Positions 1 to 9,840 are shown, counted from the first letter of the stretch. The stretch is DNA of 64,000 bases from an uncultured Oscillospiraceae bacterium (GCA_900555015.1 USJL01000002.1:66766-130765), one strand, 5' to 3'. Translations and numbers: made by a program. The notes: generated from the letters alone by a model not told the origin.

Positions 1-1
1 T

Positions 2-1120
2 ATTCTTGTTTTAATTCAAATCGGTGGTATGGGTGTTATAACGTTTGCGGTGTTTTTAATGCGGATTTCAGGCAAAAAAATCGGCATTTTGCAACGTGCC
101 ACCATGCAAGAGGCAATCACCGCCCCTCAAATAGGCGGAATGGTTGAACTTACGGGATTTATTATTAAAACTTCACTTGTTATTGAAACTGCCGGTGCGG
201 CGCTGTTAATGCCTGTTTTTATAAAAAATTTCGGCGTGGGAAAAGGCATTTGGTATTCTGTTTTTCATTCCGTTTCGGCATTTTGTAATGCCGGGTTTGA
301 TTTAATGGGCATAAGGCAGCAGTTTTCTTCGCTTACTTCGTTTTGCAACAATTATTATGTAAGCGCAGTTATTGCATTGCTTATAATAATCGGCGGAATC
401 GGATTTTTAACTTGGGATGATATTCGTAAAAATGGCTTGCATGTTAAAAGATATAAAATGCAAAGCAAAGTTGTTTTTGCCGTTACGGCTGTTTTGCTTG
501 TTTTGCCTTTTATTTATTTTTTGTTTGTGGAATTTTCAAAAGGCACATTTGCCGATATGAGCGTTTTAGAAAAAATTAACGCCGCAGCATTTCAGGCTGT
601 AACTCCCAGAACTGCCGGGTTTAATTCGGTTGATTTAAATATGTTTACGGAATCAGGCAAGTTTTTAATGATAATTTTAATGCTTATCGGCGGCAGTTCA
701 GGTTCTACGGCAGGCGGTATGAAGGTAACAACCGTTGGCGTTTTGTATGCGGCAACCGCTTCTGTTTTTAAAAAGAAAACAAATTTGCAGCTTTTTAAAA
801 GAAGAATAGGCAATGAAACCGTAAAAGTTGCTTTGTCTATACTTGTTATGTATATTTCGTTGTTTACATTTGGCGGCGTATTTATCAGCTTGGTTGAAAA
901 TTTGCCGCTTGTTACATGTTTGTTTGAGTCTGCGTCCGCCGTGGGAACTGTTGGGCTTACGTTGGGAATAACAACGTCGCTGTCAAAAATATCCGGCGCA
1001 ATTTTAATTTGCCTTATGTTTTTGGGCAGGGTCGGCGGATTAACGCTTATATATGCGGCATTGCTTAAGAAAAATACAAGCGACGCCGTGTATCCCGTTG
1101 AAAAAATTATGATAGGATAG
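2..1120 (+). CDS. ktrB: KtrB/TrkH-type potassium transporter, 5'-truncated by window edge
   Basis: This is the membrane subunit of a Trk/Ktr potassium importer, missing its N-terminus because the window starts inside it; the frame is open from base 2. Pore-loop sequences of the family are visible: AFCNAGFDLMG, TPRTAGFNSVD, the glycine-rich GGSSGSTAGGMK and SASAVGTVGLTLG, each flanked by hydrophobic helices. The TrkA-type gene that follows starts 9 bases downstream of the stop and its likely start is translationally close, as in ktrBA or ktrAB operons. The pairing with a single-RCK-length partner of 215 residues favours Ktr over Trk. The function is well supported by the family; ion specificity (K+ driven by Na+ or H+) is inferred. 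Confidence 0.92.
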   Translation: MLVLIQIGGMGVITFAVFLMRISGKKIGILQRATMQEAITAPQIGGMVELTGFIIKTSLVIETAGAALLMPVFIKNFGVGKGIWYSVFHSVSAFCNAGFDLMGIRQQFSSLTSFCNNYYVSAVIALLIIIGGIGFLTWDDIRKNGLHVKRYKMQSKVVFAVTAVLLVLPFIYFLFVEFSKGTFADMSVLEKINAAAFQAVTPRTAGFNSVDLNMFTESGKFLMIILMLIGGSSGSTAGGMKVTTVGVLYAATASVFKKKTNLQLFKRRIGNETVKVALSILVMYISLFTFGGVFISLVENLPLVTCLFESASAVGTVGLTLGITTSLSKISGAILICLMFLGRVGGLTLIYAALLKKNTSDAVYPVEKIMIG

Positions 1121-1128
1121 TGAGTAAA

Positions 1129-1776
1129 ATGAAAACTGTTTTATTAATAGGTTTGGGCAGATTCGGAAGGCACGTTGCCAAAAAATTAAATGAATTAAAT
1201 CATCAGGTTATGGCTGTGGATATTAATGAATCAAGGGTAAACAAAGTTTTGCCGTATGTAACAGCCGCACAAATCGGCAACAGCACAAACGAGGATTTTT
1301 TAAAGACCTTGGGTGTTAACGATTATGATGTTTGCATTGTTGCAATAGGTGATAATTTTCAGGATTCTTTGGAAACAACATCATTGTTAAAAGAAATGGG
1401 TGCAAAATATGTTGTTTCACGTGCCGCAAGGGATGTGCATGCAAAGTTTCTTTTAAGAAACGGTGCAGATGAAATTGTTTATCCCGAAAAGCAGCTTGCG
1501 GCGTGGACGGCAATTAAGTGCACAAGCAATCAAGTTTTTGATTATTTTGAACTTGACGATGATTATGCCATTATGGAAGTTTCTGTTCCGAAACAATGGA
1601 TTGGCAGGTCGGTGGGTGAAATTGATATAAGAAAAAAATACGGCATAAATATTGTTGCCGTTAAAAAACCAGATGGGCTGGAGCTTACCGTGTTGCCGGA
1701 AACGGTTCTTAACGAAAATGATATGTTGCTTGTTATAGGCACAAGCAAAAGTGTTCAAAAGTGTTTTCTTATATAA
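1129..1776 (+). CDS. ktrA: KtrA/TrkA-type potassium channel gating subunit
   Basis: A 215-residue cytosolic RCK protein that binds nucleotide and gates the KtrB pore. The N-terminal Rossmann motif GLGRFGRHVA is followed about 20 residues later by the acidic residue that ends strand 2 (VDIN), and a C-terminal TrkA_C-type domain (about residues 135-215) is present. A GTG at 1120 overlaps the ktrB stop, but it lies only a few bases from any Shine-Dalgarno sequence, so the ATG at 1129 is preferred. The gene is intact, in contrast to the trkA copy just downstream. Length and domain order match KtrA rather than the double-domain TrkA. Confidence 0.9.
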   Translation: MKTVLLIGLGRFGRHVAKKLNELNHQVMAVDINESRVNKVLPYVTAAQIGNSTNEDFLKTLGVNDYDVCIVAIGDNFQDSLETTSLLKEMGAKYVVSRAARDVHAKFLLRNGADEIVYPEKQLAAWTAIKCTSNQVFDYFELDDDYAIMEVSVPKQWIGRSVGEIDIRKKYGINIVAVKKPDGLELTVLPETVLNENDMLLVIGTSKSVQKCFLI

Positions 1777-1819
1777 TATTATTGTTTTATTTTTGGTGAA
1801 ATGAGGCTTTGATTTAACT

Positions 1820-3178
1820 ATGAATATTGTTATTTCCGGCTGCGGAAAAATCGGCAGAACTATTCTTGAAGATTTGGTTTCAGAGGGACATGATGTTATT
1901 GCCATTGATACAGATCCTGAAATTATTTAAGAAGTAAATAATGTTTATGACATTATGGCGGTGTGCGGCAACGGTGCCGACTATGCCACTCTTGAAGAGG
2001 CAGAAATTGACAAGGCGGAACTTTTTATAAGTTGTACGGGTTCGGATGAACTTAATATGTTAAGCTGCCTTTTTGCACGCAAAATGGGTGCAAATCACAC
2101 AGTTGCAAGAATAAGAAATCCCGAATACAACGATAACAGTTTGGGCTTTATGCGCCACGAACTTCATCTTTCAATGGCAATAAATCCCGAGCAACTTACT
2201 GCACAAGAGCTTTTCGGAATGTTAAATTTGCCTTCTGCTACAAAAATAGAGCGTTTTTCCGCTCGAAATTTTGCAATGATAGAACAGCGTATAAAGTCTG
2301 GTTCTGCTCTTGACGGAATTACGTTAAGCGAAATCCGTGCTCTTTATAAATCAAATGTGCTTATATGTGCGGTGCAAAGAAATAACGAAACTTTTGTTCC
2401 CGACGGAAATGTAACTCTTCGTGCAGGCGATAAAATCAGCATTGCCGCAAATTTCAGCGAAATTCAAAAATTAATGCGTTCCGTTGGCTCTTATCACAAA
2501 AAAGCAAGAAATATTATGATTTTAGGCGGCAGTAAAACAACGTTTTATCTTGCTAAAATGCTTTTGGCGGCAGGAAATGCCGTTAAAATTATTGAAAAAG
2601 ACCTTAATAAATGCCAGCGTCTTTGCGAAATGTTACCAAAGGCTGTTATTATTCACGGCGACGGTTCAGACCAAGAACTTTTGCAGGAGGAAGGCATCGA
2701 TTCCCTTGACGCTTTTATTGCATTAACGGGTATGGATGAGGAAAATATTCTTATTTCCATGGTTGCTTCTATGCATAAAGTTCCTCAGGTTATAGCAAAG
2801 GTTAACAGTGATGAACTTGGCATTATGGCTGAAAAACTTGGTCTTGATTATCTTGTTTCACCTAAAGCGTCCGCTTCAAACGTAGTTGTTCGTTATGCCC
2901 GTGCTCTTAAAAATTCGGCAGGCAGTAATATGGAAACTCTTTACAGAGTTATGGACGGCACTGCAGAGGCTCTTGAATTTAATGTTACCGAAGAATCAAA
3001 GGTTACAAACAGACCGCTTAAAGAAATTTCATTTAAATCCAATGTGTTAATTGCGGCAATATTCAGAAAAGGTAAAACAATTATTCCTACCGGTGATGAT
3101 TATATTTTAACCGGCGACAGAGTTATTGTTCTTGCTACAAAAAGTCATTTAAATAATTTAACGGATATTCTTAAATAG
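1820..3178 (+). pseudogene. trkA: TrkA-type double-RCK protein with an in-frame stop near the N-terminus
   Basis: The reading frame begins at ATG 1820 with the nucleotide-binding motif SGCGKIGRTI, runs 36 codons, hits TAA at 1928-1930, then continues in the same frame to 3178. Together the two parts make a normal full-length TrkA of about 450 residues: two Rossmann folds (second motif ILGGSKTTFYLA) and two TrkA_C domains. The stop replaces one residue between the first DTDPEII strand and EVNNVYDI. A restart at 1955 would lack the first nucleotide-binding strand. It forms an operon with the broken trkH that starts 14 bases after its stop. Either a true nonsense mutation or a base-call error explains it; homology is clear on both sides. 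Confidence 0.85.
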
Positions 3179-3192
3179 GCGAGGCTTTAATT

Positions 3193-4634
3193 ATGAACAA
3201 AAAAATGGTTTTCCATATAGTGGGCAGAATCATTCAGGTTGAAGCGTTGTTGCTTGTTTTACCTTTGCTTGTTTCTGTTTATTATGGCGAAAAATGTTAT
3301 CTTTCTTTTATAATTTCTATTGCAATAGCAGCCGTTACAGGCACTCTTTTAACTTTGGGTTCAAGAGTTAAAAGTAAAATAATTTATGCAAAAGAAGGCT
3401 TTGTAACTGTTTCTCTGGCGTGGGTTGTAATGTCGGCAATAGGTGCGCTTCCTTTTGTTATAAGCGGTGAAATTCCGTCGTATGTTGACGCTTTTTTGAA
3501 ACTGTTTCCGGTTTTACCACAACGGGTGCTTCAATTCTTACCGATGTAGAGGCATTGATTAAGGGAATTTTGTTTTGGCGCAGTTTTACTCATTGGATAG
3601 GCGGTATGGGCGTTCTTGTTTTTGTTATGGCAATTATTCCGTCAATTACAGACCGCTCTATTCATATTATCCGTGCGGAAATGCCCGGACCTATTGTTGG
3701 CAAAATTGTTCCTAAAGTAAAAAACACGGCAATTATTCTTTACATTATTTATATTGCTTTAACCTTGGCTGAAATTCTGCTTTTAATTGCAGGTAAAATG
3801 CCTGTTTATGAAAGCGTGGTTCATGCATTCGGTACGGCAGGTACCGGCGGCTTTGGCATAAAGGCAGACAGTATAGGCGGCTACAGCCCTTATTTGCAGT
3901 GGGTTATTACCGTGTTTATGTTCCTTTTCGGAATTAATTTTAATTTGTATTATCTTATAATTTTAGGCAAAATCAAATCGGTTTTAAAAAGTGAGGAATT
4001 ATGGGCTTATATCGGAATTGCCACTGCTTCTGCGGCAATTATTGCGGTTAATATTCATTCAATGTATTAAAGTATTTCAGAAACTGTAAGGCATTCCGCT
4101 TTTCAGGTTTCATCAATAATAACAACAAAAGGTTTTGCTACAACGGATTTTGACAAATGGCCCACACTTTCAAAAACAATTTTATTGCTTCTTATGATTG
4201 TCGGTGCCTGTGCCGGTTCAACCGGCGGCGGCTTAAAAGTTTCACGAGTTGTTCTTCTTTTTAAAACAATAAAAAAAGAACTTCGCCACATGCTTCATCC
4301 ACGCTCGGTTAATGTTGTTAAGTTTGAAGAAAAAACGGTAAGTAAAAGCGTAATAACAAATGTTTCCGTTTATTTTGCCGTTTATGTTTTTCTTATTATT
4401 TTAACTTTCTTTTTAATTTCTTTTGATAATTTTGGAATTGAAACAAATTTAACGGCGGCTGTTTCTTGTTTTAACAATATCGGCCCCGGTTTGGCAGAGG
4501 TTGGTCCTACTGCAAGCTACGCAGGTTATAATTGGTTTTCAAAACTTGTGCTTTCGGCTGCAATGTTATTTGGCAGACTTGAAATTTTCCCAATGCTGTT
4601 TTTGTTTTCAAAACCAAGCTGGTCTAAAAATTAA
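3193..4634 (+). pseudogene. trkH: TrkH-type potassium transporter with a frameshift and a nonsense codon
   Basis: Three adjacent open stretches form one TrkH. From ATG 3193 the protein is intact until a T homopolymer near 3493, where one missing T moves the frame; the expected FETVSGFTTTGASIL filter loop reads correctly only after restoring that base. The second stretch (about 3495-4070) carries the FWRSFTHWIGGMGV motif and ends at TAA 4068-4070. The third resumes in the same frame with SISETVRHSAF and includes GACAGSTGGGLK and a fourth filter loop before the stop at 4634. Two independent lesions in one gene, next to a lesion in its partner trkA, argue that this second K+ uptake pair is decaying while ktrBA remains intact. 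Confidence 0.85.
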
Positions 4635-4651
4635 ATTATTTGAATAAAATT

Positions 4652-4695
4652 AAAGCCGTCGGTTATGTTAAAAACATTATCCGGTGGCTTTTTTT
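4652..4695 (+). terminator. Rho-independent terminator after trkH
   Basis: An 11-bp stem (AAAGCCGTCGG with CCGGTGGCTTT, two G-U pairs) encloses an 18-base loop and is followed by a run of seven T. It closes the trk operon on the plus strand. Confidence 0.85.
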
Positions 4696-5037
4696 GAAAG
4701 TAATATTATTGTTTGCGTTTCAAATAATATTATTGCAAGGGATTTTATTTAAAACGAATGTTTGAAACAATTTGTTTTTGTTTTGTAATTTTTTAAAATT
4801 ACGCTGATTAAAAAATTTTTTTAAAATTTCTAAAAATCCTTTATTTTGCCCGTTTTTCGTCATTATTACCATATATCTTGTTGTTTTTTGGCGAAAATAT
4901 ATATTACAAAACTGTATCGAATTATTAAAATGACTTTATTTTTTTATAATTGTTTGTTATAATATGCAGGATAATTTGAATAGATGTTATTTTTGATTTT
5001 TAGTTATACTTAATTTATATATTAAGAGGTAAATATT
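4696..5037 (+). promoter_or_regulatory. AT-rich intergenic region with likely murA promoter
   Basis: No gene is visible in these 340 bases. TATAAT at 4958-4963 is a perfect -10 box about 75 bases ahead of murA, but no good -35 box lies 16-18 bases upstream, so the promoter call is tentative. A short palindromic motif, AATAATATTATT-like, occurs twice at 4701-4711 and 4723-4735. The murA ribosome-binding site AAGAGGT is at 5024-5030. Confidence 0.45.
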
Positions 5038-6324
5038 TTGGAAAATTTTGTTATTGAAGGCGGAAACGAACTTTTCGGTGAAGTTAATATCAGCGGCGCC
5101 AAAAATGCTGCCGTTGCAATTATTCCTGCTGCAATTCTTGCAGATGATGTTGTAAGAATTGAAAACATACCCAATATTTCCGATGTTTCACTCATTATTA
5201 AAATATTGGACAATATGGGAGCCGGTATTAAATTAATTAATAAAGATACTATTGAAATAGATTCCAGAACAATCAGCTACCAAAGCGTGCCTTATGAGCT
5301 TACTTCTCATTTTAGGGCAAGTTACTATCTTATAGGCGCAATGCTTGGCAGATTTAAGCAAACAGAGGTTGCAATGCCGGGCGGCTGTAACTTTGGCGTT
5401 CGTCCTATAGACCAGCATATTAAGGGCTTTGAAATGCTTGGTGCAGATGTGGATGTTGTAAACGGAATGGTTTGCGCAAAGGCAGATAAGCTTGTAGGCT
5501 CGTCAATTTATATGGATGTTGTTTCAGTCGGCGCAACAATTAACGTTATGCTTGCCGCTGTTTTGGCAAGGGGACTTACTGTTATTGAAAATGCCGCAAA
5601 AGAGCCTCATATTGTTGATTTGGCAAACTTCCTTAATTCAATGGGTGCCGACGTCAGAGGGGCAGGTACGGACGTTATTAAAATTCGCGGCGTTGAAAAA
5701 ATGCACGGTTGTTCTTATTCTATTATACCCGACCAAATTGAAGCAGGCACATATATGGTTGCGGCGGCAGCTTGCGGCGGCGATGTGCTTGTTAAAAATG
5801 TAATTCCAAAGCACCTTGAATCTATAAGCGCAAAACTTGAAGAGGCAGGTGCCGAAATTATTGAGTATGATGACGCTGTTCGTGTAACACGTTTTAAACC
5901 GTTAACAAAGTGTAATGTTAAAACAATGCCACATCCCGGTTTTCCAACGGATATGCAGCCCCAAATGGCAGTTTTGCTCTCTGTTGCAAAAGGAACGTCA
6001 ATTCTTTCCGAATCTGTTTGGGATAATCGTTTTCAATATGTAGGTCAGTTAACACGTATGGGTGCCAATATTCAGGTAGACGGTAAAATTGCCGTAATCG
6101 AAGGCGTTAATCAGCTTACAGGCGTTAAAGTAAAGGCAACAGACCTTCGTGCCGGTGCGGCAATGATTATTGCAGGCATGGTAGCACGTGGCGAAACGGT
6201 TGTTGAAGATATTCAGTATATTGACCGTGGATATGAAGATGTGGTTGCTAAGTTTACCGCTTTGGGTGCTAATATTAAGCGTGTTGAAACAGAAGAAAAA
6301 GAAGAAGTAATAAATGCCGGTTAA
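5038..6324 (+). CDS. murA: UDP-N-acetylglucosamine 1-carboxyvinyltransferase MurA
   Basis: A 428-residue enolpyruvyl transferase that catalyses the first committed step of peptidoglycan precursor synthesis in the cytoplasm, adding enolpyruvate from PEP to UDP-GlcNAc. The signature MPGGCNFGVRPIDQH contains the catalytic loop cysteine at residue 117, the residue alkylated by fosfomycin in this family. The N-terminal SGAKNAA motif and the late LRAGAAMIIAG motif are also present, and the length is normal. The start is TTG at 5038, chosen because the protein begins at the usual MurA position and an AAGAGGT site lies 7 bases upstream. It stands alone ahead of a WalJ-like gene and rlmH, all on the plus strand. 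Confidence 0.95.
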   Translation: MENFVIEGGNELFGEVNISGAKNAAVAIIPAAILADDVVRIENIPNISDVSLIIKILDNMGAGIKLINKDTIEIDSRTISYQSVPYELTSHFRASYYLIGAMLGRFKQTEVAMPGGCNFGVRPIDQHIKGFEMLGADVDVVNGMVCAKADKLVGSSIYMDVVSVGATINVMLAAVLARGLTVIENAAKEPHIVDLANFLNSMGADVRGAGTDVIKIRGVEKMHGCSYSIIPDQIEAGTYMVAAAACGGDVLVKNVIPKHLESISAKLEEAGAEIIEYDDAVRVTRFKPLTKCNVKTMPHPGFPTDMQPQMAVLLSVAKGTSILSESVWDNRFQYVGQLTRMGANIQVDGKIAVIEGVNQLTGVKVKATDLRAGAAMIIAGMVARGETVVEDIQYIDRGYEDVVAKFTALGANIKRVETEEKEEVINAG

Positions 6325-6372
6325 TCGGTTTTTGCAGGGTGGCTTTTGCTGCCCTGTTTTTAGGTGAAGTGT

Positions 6373-7164
6373 ATGGCTAAAGCTTGTCAGCTGTTTTCAG
6401 GAAGCAGCGGAAATTCAATTTATATAGGTGATAAAAACGGCGGAGTTCTTGTTGATATAGGCGTTTCTGCCAAAAGGTGCGAAGCGGCTCTTAAGGCTGT
6501 CGGTGTTGAGCCGAAAAATATTAAAGGCGTTTTTGTAACTCACGAGCATAAGGACCATGTGGGCGGTGTTCGTGTGTTTGCGTCAAGATATAATATTCCT
6601 GTTTTTGCACCGCCTGAATGTTTGGAGGAGTTGCGTTTTACAGGTGTGCTTAATAACACGGTTAGCTCTTTTGAAATGAATGGTGTGCTTGATTTTAATT
6701 CCATGATTGTTGAAAGTTTTTACAATTCTCATGATTCCGTTGCTTGCGTGGGTTATAAATTCACAACGGCAGACGGCAGAAGAATTGCCGTTTGCACAGA
6801 TACGGGTTACATAACGGAAAACGCCGAAAAAGCACTTGTGGGTTCGTCGGATATGGTTTTTTTGGAATCAAATCACGAAATATCAATGCTTGAAAACGGC
6901 TGTTACCCATATTCGTTAAAAAAGCGTGTTTTATCCGCTAAAGGTCATTTGTCAAATTATGCCGCAGGCGAATTTGCAAAAAAACTTGTAAACGGCGGCA
7001 CAACCCGTTTGGTTTTAAGCCATTTGAGTAAAGAAAACAATATGCCTGAAATTGCCCGCCAAACAACAGTTTGCGCACTTAATGAAATAGGTGCAAAGGA
7101 TAATAAAGATTACAGGTTGTATGTTTCAAAGCCTGTAAATGACGGAGGGTTGATTGTTTTATGA
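6373..7164 (+). CDS. walJ: WalJ/YycJ-like metallo-beta-lactamase-fold hydrolase
   Basis: A 263-residue MBL-fold protein related to WalJ (YycJ), a 5'-exonuclease-like enzyme often found near cell-wall regulators and rlmH in Firmicutes. The metal-binding motif THEHKDHVGG is at about residues 56-65, CTDTGYIT supplies the later aspartate, and a C-terminal LSHLSKENN histidine completes the site. The ATG at 6373 is preferred over the in-frame GTG at 6364, because that GTG lies within the AGGTGA ribosome-binding site. The gene overlaps rlmH by 4 bases (ATGA), which implies translational coupling. The exact substrate is inferred only from the family. Confidence 0.85.
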   Translation: MAKACQLFSGSSGNSIYIGDKNGGVLVDIGVSAKRCEAALKAVGVEPKNIKGVFVTHEHKDHVGGVRVFASRYNIPVFAPPECLEELRFTGVLNNTVSSFEMNGVLDFNSMIVESFYNSHDSVACVGYKFTTADGRRIAVCTDTGYITENAEKALVGSSDMVFLESNHEISMLENGCYPYSLKKRVLSAKGHLSNYAAGEFAKKLVNGGTTRLVLSHLSKENNMPEIARQTTVCALNEIGAKDNKDYRLYVSKPVNDGGLIVL

Positions 7165-7640
7165 TTGGCGTTACCGTTGTTTGTGTGGGAAAATTAAAAG
7201 AAAAATATTTAAAAGACGGATGCAATGAATATATAAAGCGCCTTTCTGCCTTTTCAAAGGTTAATGTTGTGGAGGTTGCAGAGGAAAAAGCAAGCGATAA
7301 TCCGTCCGCTTCAGAGATTGAAAATATTATTGAAAAAGAGGGCGGCAGAATTATTGCCAAAATTCCAAAAGGCAGTTGCGTAATTCCCATGTGCATTGAG
7401 GGCAGTGAATTTTCATCTCCGGATTTTTCAAAACTCCTTGAAAAAATCAGTTTTGATTATTCAAATGTAACTTTTGTTATCGGCGGCTCGTTCGGCTTGT
7501 CTTCGGCAGTAAAAAATATGGGCAAGGTAAAACTTTCTTTCGGCAAACTTACACTTCCTCATCAGCTTGCCAGAATGGTTTTGCTTGAACAGGTTTACAG
7601 GGCGTTTTCAATTTCAAATAATTCAAAATATCATAAATAA
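7161..7640 (+). CDS. rlmH: 23S rRNA (pseudouridine1915-N3)-methyltransferase RlmH
   Basis: A 159-residue SPOUT methyltransferase that modifies pseudouridine 1915 in helix 69 of 23S rRNA, using SAM and acting on 70S ribosomes. Family features are clear: the glycine loop VIGGSFGLS of the trefoil knot and the C-terminal block PHQLARMVLLEQVYRAF ending in NNSKYHK, where the terminal residues contribute to catalysis. Length is typical. It is coupled to the preceding gene by an ATGA overlap and ends in a strong bidirectional terminator. Confidence 0.96.
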   Translation: MIGVTVVCVGKLKEKYLKDGCNEYIKRLSAFSKVNVVEVAEEKASDNPSASEIENIIEKEGGRIIAKIPKGSCVIPMCIEGSEFSSPDFSKLLEKISFDYSNVTFVIGGSFGLSSAVKNMGKVKLSFGKLTLPHQLARMVLLEQVYRAFSISNNSKYHK

Positions 7641-7670
7641 GGAGCGTTAAAAAACGCTCCTTATTTTTTT
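7635..7670 (+). terminator. Bidirectional terminator between rlmH and asnB
   Basis: A perfect 14-bp stem (AAATAAGGAGCGTT with its complement) and a four-A loop lead into a T run on the plus strand and an A-flanked stem on the minus strand. It lies between converging genes and probably serves both. Confidence 0.9.
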
Positions 7671-9492
7671 AAATTTCAAATTCTACATTGTTGTCTTTTA
7701 TCCAGTAATAAATTTGCACAATGTATGCCAAAACCTGGGGGCCACGCATTAACTGACCGTACCACGGTGCGTTAAGTGCATTGGGATTTTGGGTTAATTC
7801 AATAATTTTATCTTTATTTATCATATCATAAAGAGGGCAGCTTGTATCTTCCAAAACGGTTTTAACCATGTTGCAAACACATTCAAAATATATGGGGTTG
7901 TGTGTTTTTGGGTATGGGCTTTTTTTGCGCCAAACAATCTCATTCGGCAGTTGATTTTCAAAGGCTTTTCGCAAAATTCCTTTTTCTCTGCCGTCAAGAG
8001 ATTTGTATTTCCAAGGCATATTATATGCATATTCCACAAGTCTGTAATCGCAAAACGGCACACGAACTTCCAGGGAGCTTTCCATACTCATAACATCTTT
8101 TCTTACAAGTAATGTTTGCATAAACCAATCCATATTTAAAACAAACATTTCACGCATTCGCTTTTCTTCTTTGTTATCGCTTTCCAAAAAAGATGCTTTT
8201 GAAACGGTTTTAAGGTATTTTTCGTGAGCATAGTCTTCTCCGTTTTCCAAAAAACCGGGTTTTAATATGCTTTTGCGAACGTCTGTGGAACGGCTCCAGG
8301 GAAAAGTTTCTTCAAATAAAATATCTTTGTTATGGTACCATGGGTATCCGCCGAAAATTTCGTCTGCACATTCACCTGACAGGGCAACCGTGTGGCGCTT
8401 TTTTATTTCTTTGCAAAAAAGCAGTAAAGAAGAATCCACATCTGTAAATCCCGGCAAAGTGCGTGCATATGTGCTTTCAATTAAAGCGGCGGCAACATCA
8501 CGGTTATCAAGTATAACATTGTGGTGCGCACTGCCGATGTAATTTGAAATAAGGTTGATATAATCACTGTCTTTGTTCGGCTGGAAAAGACTTGGCGTAA
8601 AATATTTGTCGTTATCTATATAATCAACGGAATATGTTTCAAGGGTTTTGCCGGCACTTTTGTATTCGTCTGCGGCTATTTTACTTATAATTGACGAATC
8701 TAATCCGCCGCTTAAAAATGTGCAAAGGGGTACATCGCACACAAGCTGTCGTTTTATAGAATCTGTTACTAAATATTTTGTGTGCTCAATAGTTTCAGAT
8801 AGGTTTTCACTGTGTTCTGCGGCTTCCAATTTCCAATATTCTTTTATTGTGCTTTTGCCGTTTTTAAAGTGCATATATGTTGCCGGCGGCAGTTCTTTTA
8901 TGTCTTTAAACACTGCGTTTCCTATTGTTTTTGCCGGGCCCAGCATAAATATTTCATTTAGTCCGTTTTCGTCTACTACAGGTTTTATTTGCGGAATAAG
9001 GAGCAAGCTTTTAATTCTGCTTGCAAAGGCAAATAAATGGTTTAGTTGGCTGTAATAAAGGGGCTTAACACCTATTCTGTCTCTGCATAAAAACAGTTCT
9101 TTGTTTTTGCTGTCCCAAATTGCGTAGGCAAAAATACCGTTTAATAATTCAAATGATTTTTCTTTCCATTTGTGAAAAGCTTTTAAAACCACTTCAGTGT
9201 CGCAGTGCGTATCAAAAGAATAGCCGTAATTTATAAGGCTTTGGCGTATTTCTTCTGTGTTGTAAATTTCACCGTTGTAGCATATTGTGTAGTTGCCGAA
9301 GGTCATTGGCTGACTGCCGTTTTCAACGTCAATAACTGCAAGGCGGCGGTGAATTAACACGGCGTTTGGCTCTGTGTATTTTCCTTCTGCGTCAGGACCT
9401 CTCATTTTTAAACTTTCGCCAATGCTTTCAATTAACGGCCTGTTTTTTTCGTTCCCTATGTCCTTAGATAATATTCCTGCTATACCGCACAT
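7669..9492 (-). CDS. asnB: Glutamine-hydrolysing asparagine synthase AsnB
   Basis: A 607-residue enzyme that forms asparagine from aspartate, ATP and glutamine-derived ammonia. After removal of Met1 the protein begins with Cys2 (MCGIAGI), the Ntn-type glutaminase nucleophile. The synthetase half carries the PP-loop motif SGGLDSS near residue 257 and the GECADEIFGGYP motif. The start at 9492 is fixed by the need for the N-terminal cysteine and by AGAGGTGA just upstream; a longer GTG start at 9501 would sit inside that ribosome-binding site. The gene converges on rlmH and diverges from the tRNA operon. Length is typical for bacterial AsnB. Confidence 0.94.
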   Translation of the reverse strand: MCGIAGILSKDIGNEKNRPLIESIGESLKMRGPDAEGKYTEPNAVLIHRRLAVIDVENGSQPMTFGNYTICYNGEIYNTEEIRQSLINYGYSFDTHCDTEVVLKAFHKWKEKSFELLNGIFAYAIWDSKNKELFLCRDRIGVKPLYYSQLNHLFAFASRIKSLLLIPQIKPVVDENGLNEIFMLGPAKTIGNAVFKDIKELPPATYMHFKNGKSTIKEYWKLEAAEHSENLSETIEHTKYLVTDSIKRQLVCDVPLCTFLSGGLDSSIISKIAADEYKSAGKTLETYSVDYIDNDKYFTPSLFQPNKDSDYINLISNYIGSAHHNVILDNRDVAAALIESTYARTLPGFTDVDSSLLLFCKEIKKRHTVALSGECADEIFGGYPWYHNKDILFEETFPWSRSTDVRKSILKPGFLENGEDYAHEKYLKTVSKASFLESDNKEEKRMREMFVLNMDWFMQTLLVRKDVMSMESSLEVRVPFCDYRLVEYAYNMPWKYKSLDGREKGILRKAFENQLPNEIVWRKKSPYPKTHNPIYFECVCNMVKTVLEDTSCPLYDMINKDKIIELTQNPNALNAPWYGQLMRGPQVLAYIVQIYYWIKDNNVEFEI

Positions 9493-9555
9493 TAAAATCA
9501 CCTCTAATTATTATATGCAAATAAAAAATTTAGTTAATAAATTTGTAAAAAGTAC

Positions 9556-9584
9556 TTGACTAACTGTGTGGGTTATGCTATATT
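9556..9584 (+). promoter_or_regulatory. Promoter of the tRNA-Thr/tRNA-Tyr operon
   Basis: TTGACT at 9556-9561 and TATATT at 9579-9584 are separated by 17 bases, with a TGC extended -10 element directly before the -10 box. It lies 19 bases upstream of the first tRNA, as expected for a stable-RNA promoter. Confidence 0.85.
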
Positions 9585-9602
9585 ATTAGGGCGTTGAGAA
9601 AC

Positions 9603-9678
9603 GCTGGTGTAGCTCAGTTGGTAGAGCAGCTGATTTGTAATCAGCAGGTCAGGGGTTCGAGTCCGTTCACCAGCTCCA
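9603..9678 (+). tRNA. tRNA-Thr(TGT)
   Basis: A full cloverleaf is visible: acceptor GCTGGTG/CACCAGC, anticodon stem GCTGA/TCAGC with loop TTTGTAA (anticodon TGT), a TTCGAGT T-loop, discriminator T and an encoded CCA at 9676-9678. A spacer hairpin built on GGGCAATG follows it before the next tRNA. Confidence 0.96.
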
Positions 9679-9712
9679 AAGGGCAATGGCTTCGGTCATT
9701 GCCCAATGTTAT

Positions 9713-9798
9713 GGAAGAGTTCCCGAGCGGCCAAAGGGAACAGACTGTAAATCTGTCGCTATTCAGCTTCGGTGGTTCGAATCCACCCTCTTCCACCA
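9713..9798 (+). tRNA. tRNA-Tyr(GTA)
   Basis: Acceptor GGAAGAG/CTCTTCC, anticodon stem ACAGA/TCTGT with loop CTGTAAA (anticodon GTA), a long variable arm typical of bacterial tRNA-Tyr, a TTCGAAT T-loop and an encoded CCA at 9796-9798. Confidence 0.96.
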
Positions 9799-9838
9799 AA
9801 TAAAAACCAATCACTTTGTGGTTGGTTTTTATTTTTTT
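9799..9838 (+). terminator. Terminator after tRNA-Tyr
   Basis: The stem AATAAAAACCAA pairs with TTGGTTTTTATT around a short loop and runs into seven T. It ends the tRNA operon. Confidence 0.85.
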
Positions 9839-9840
9839 AT

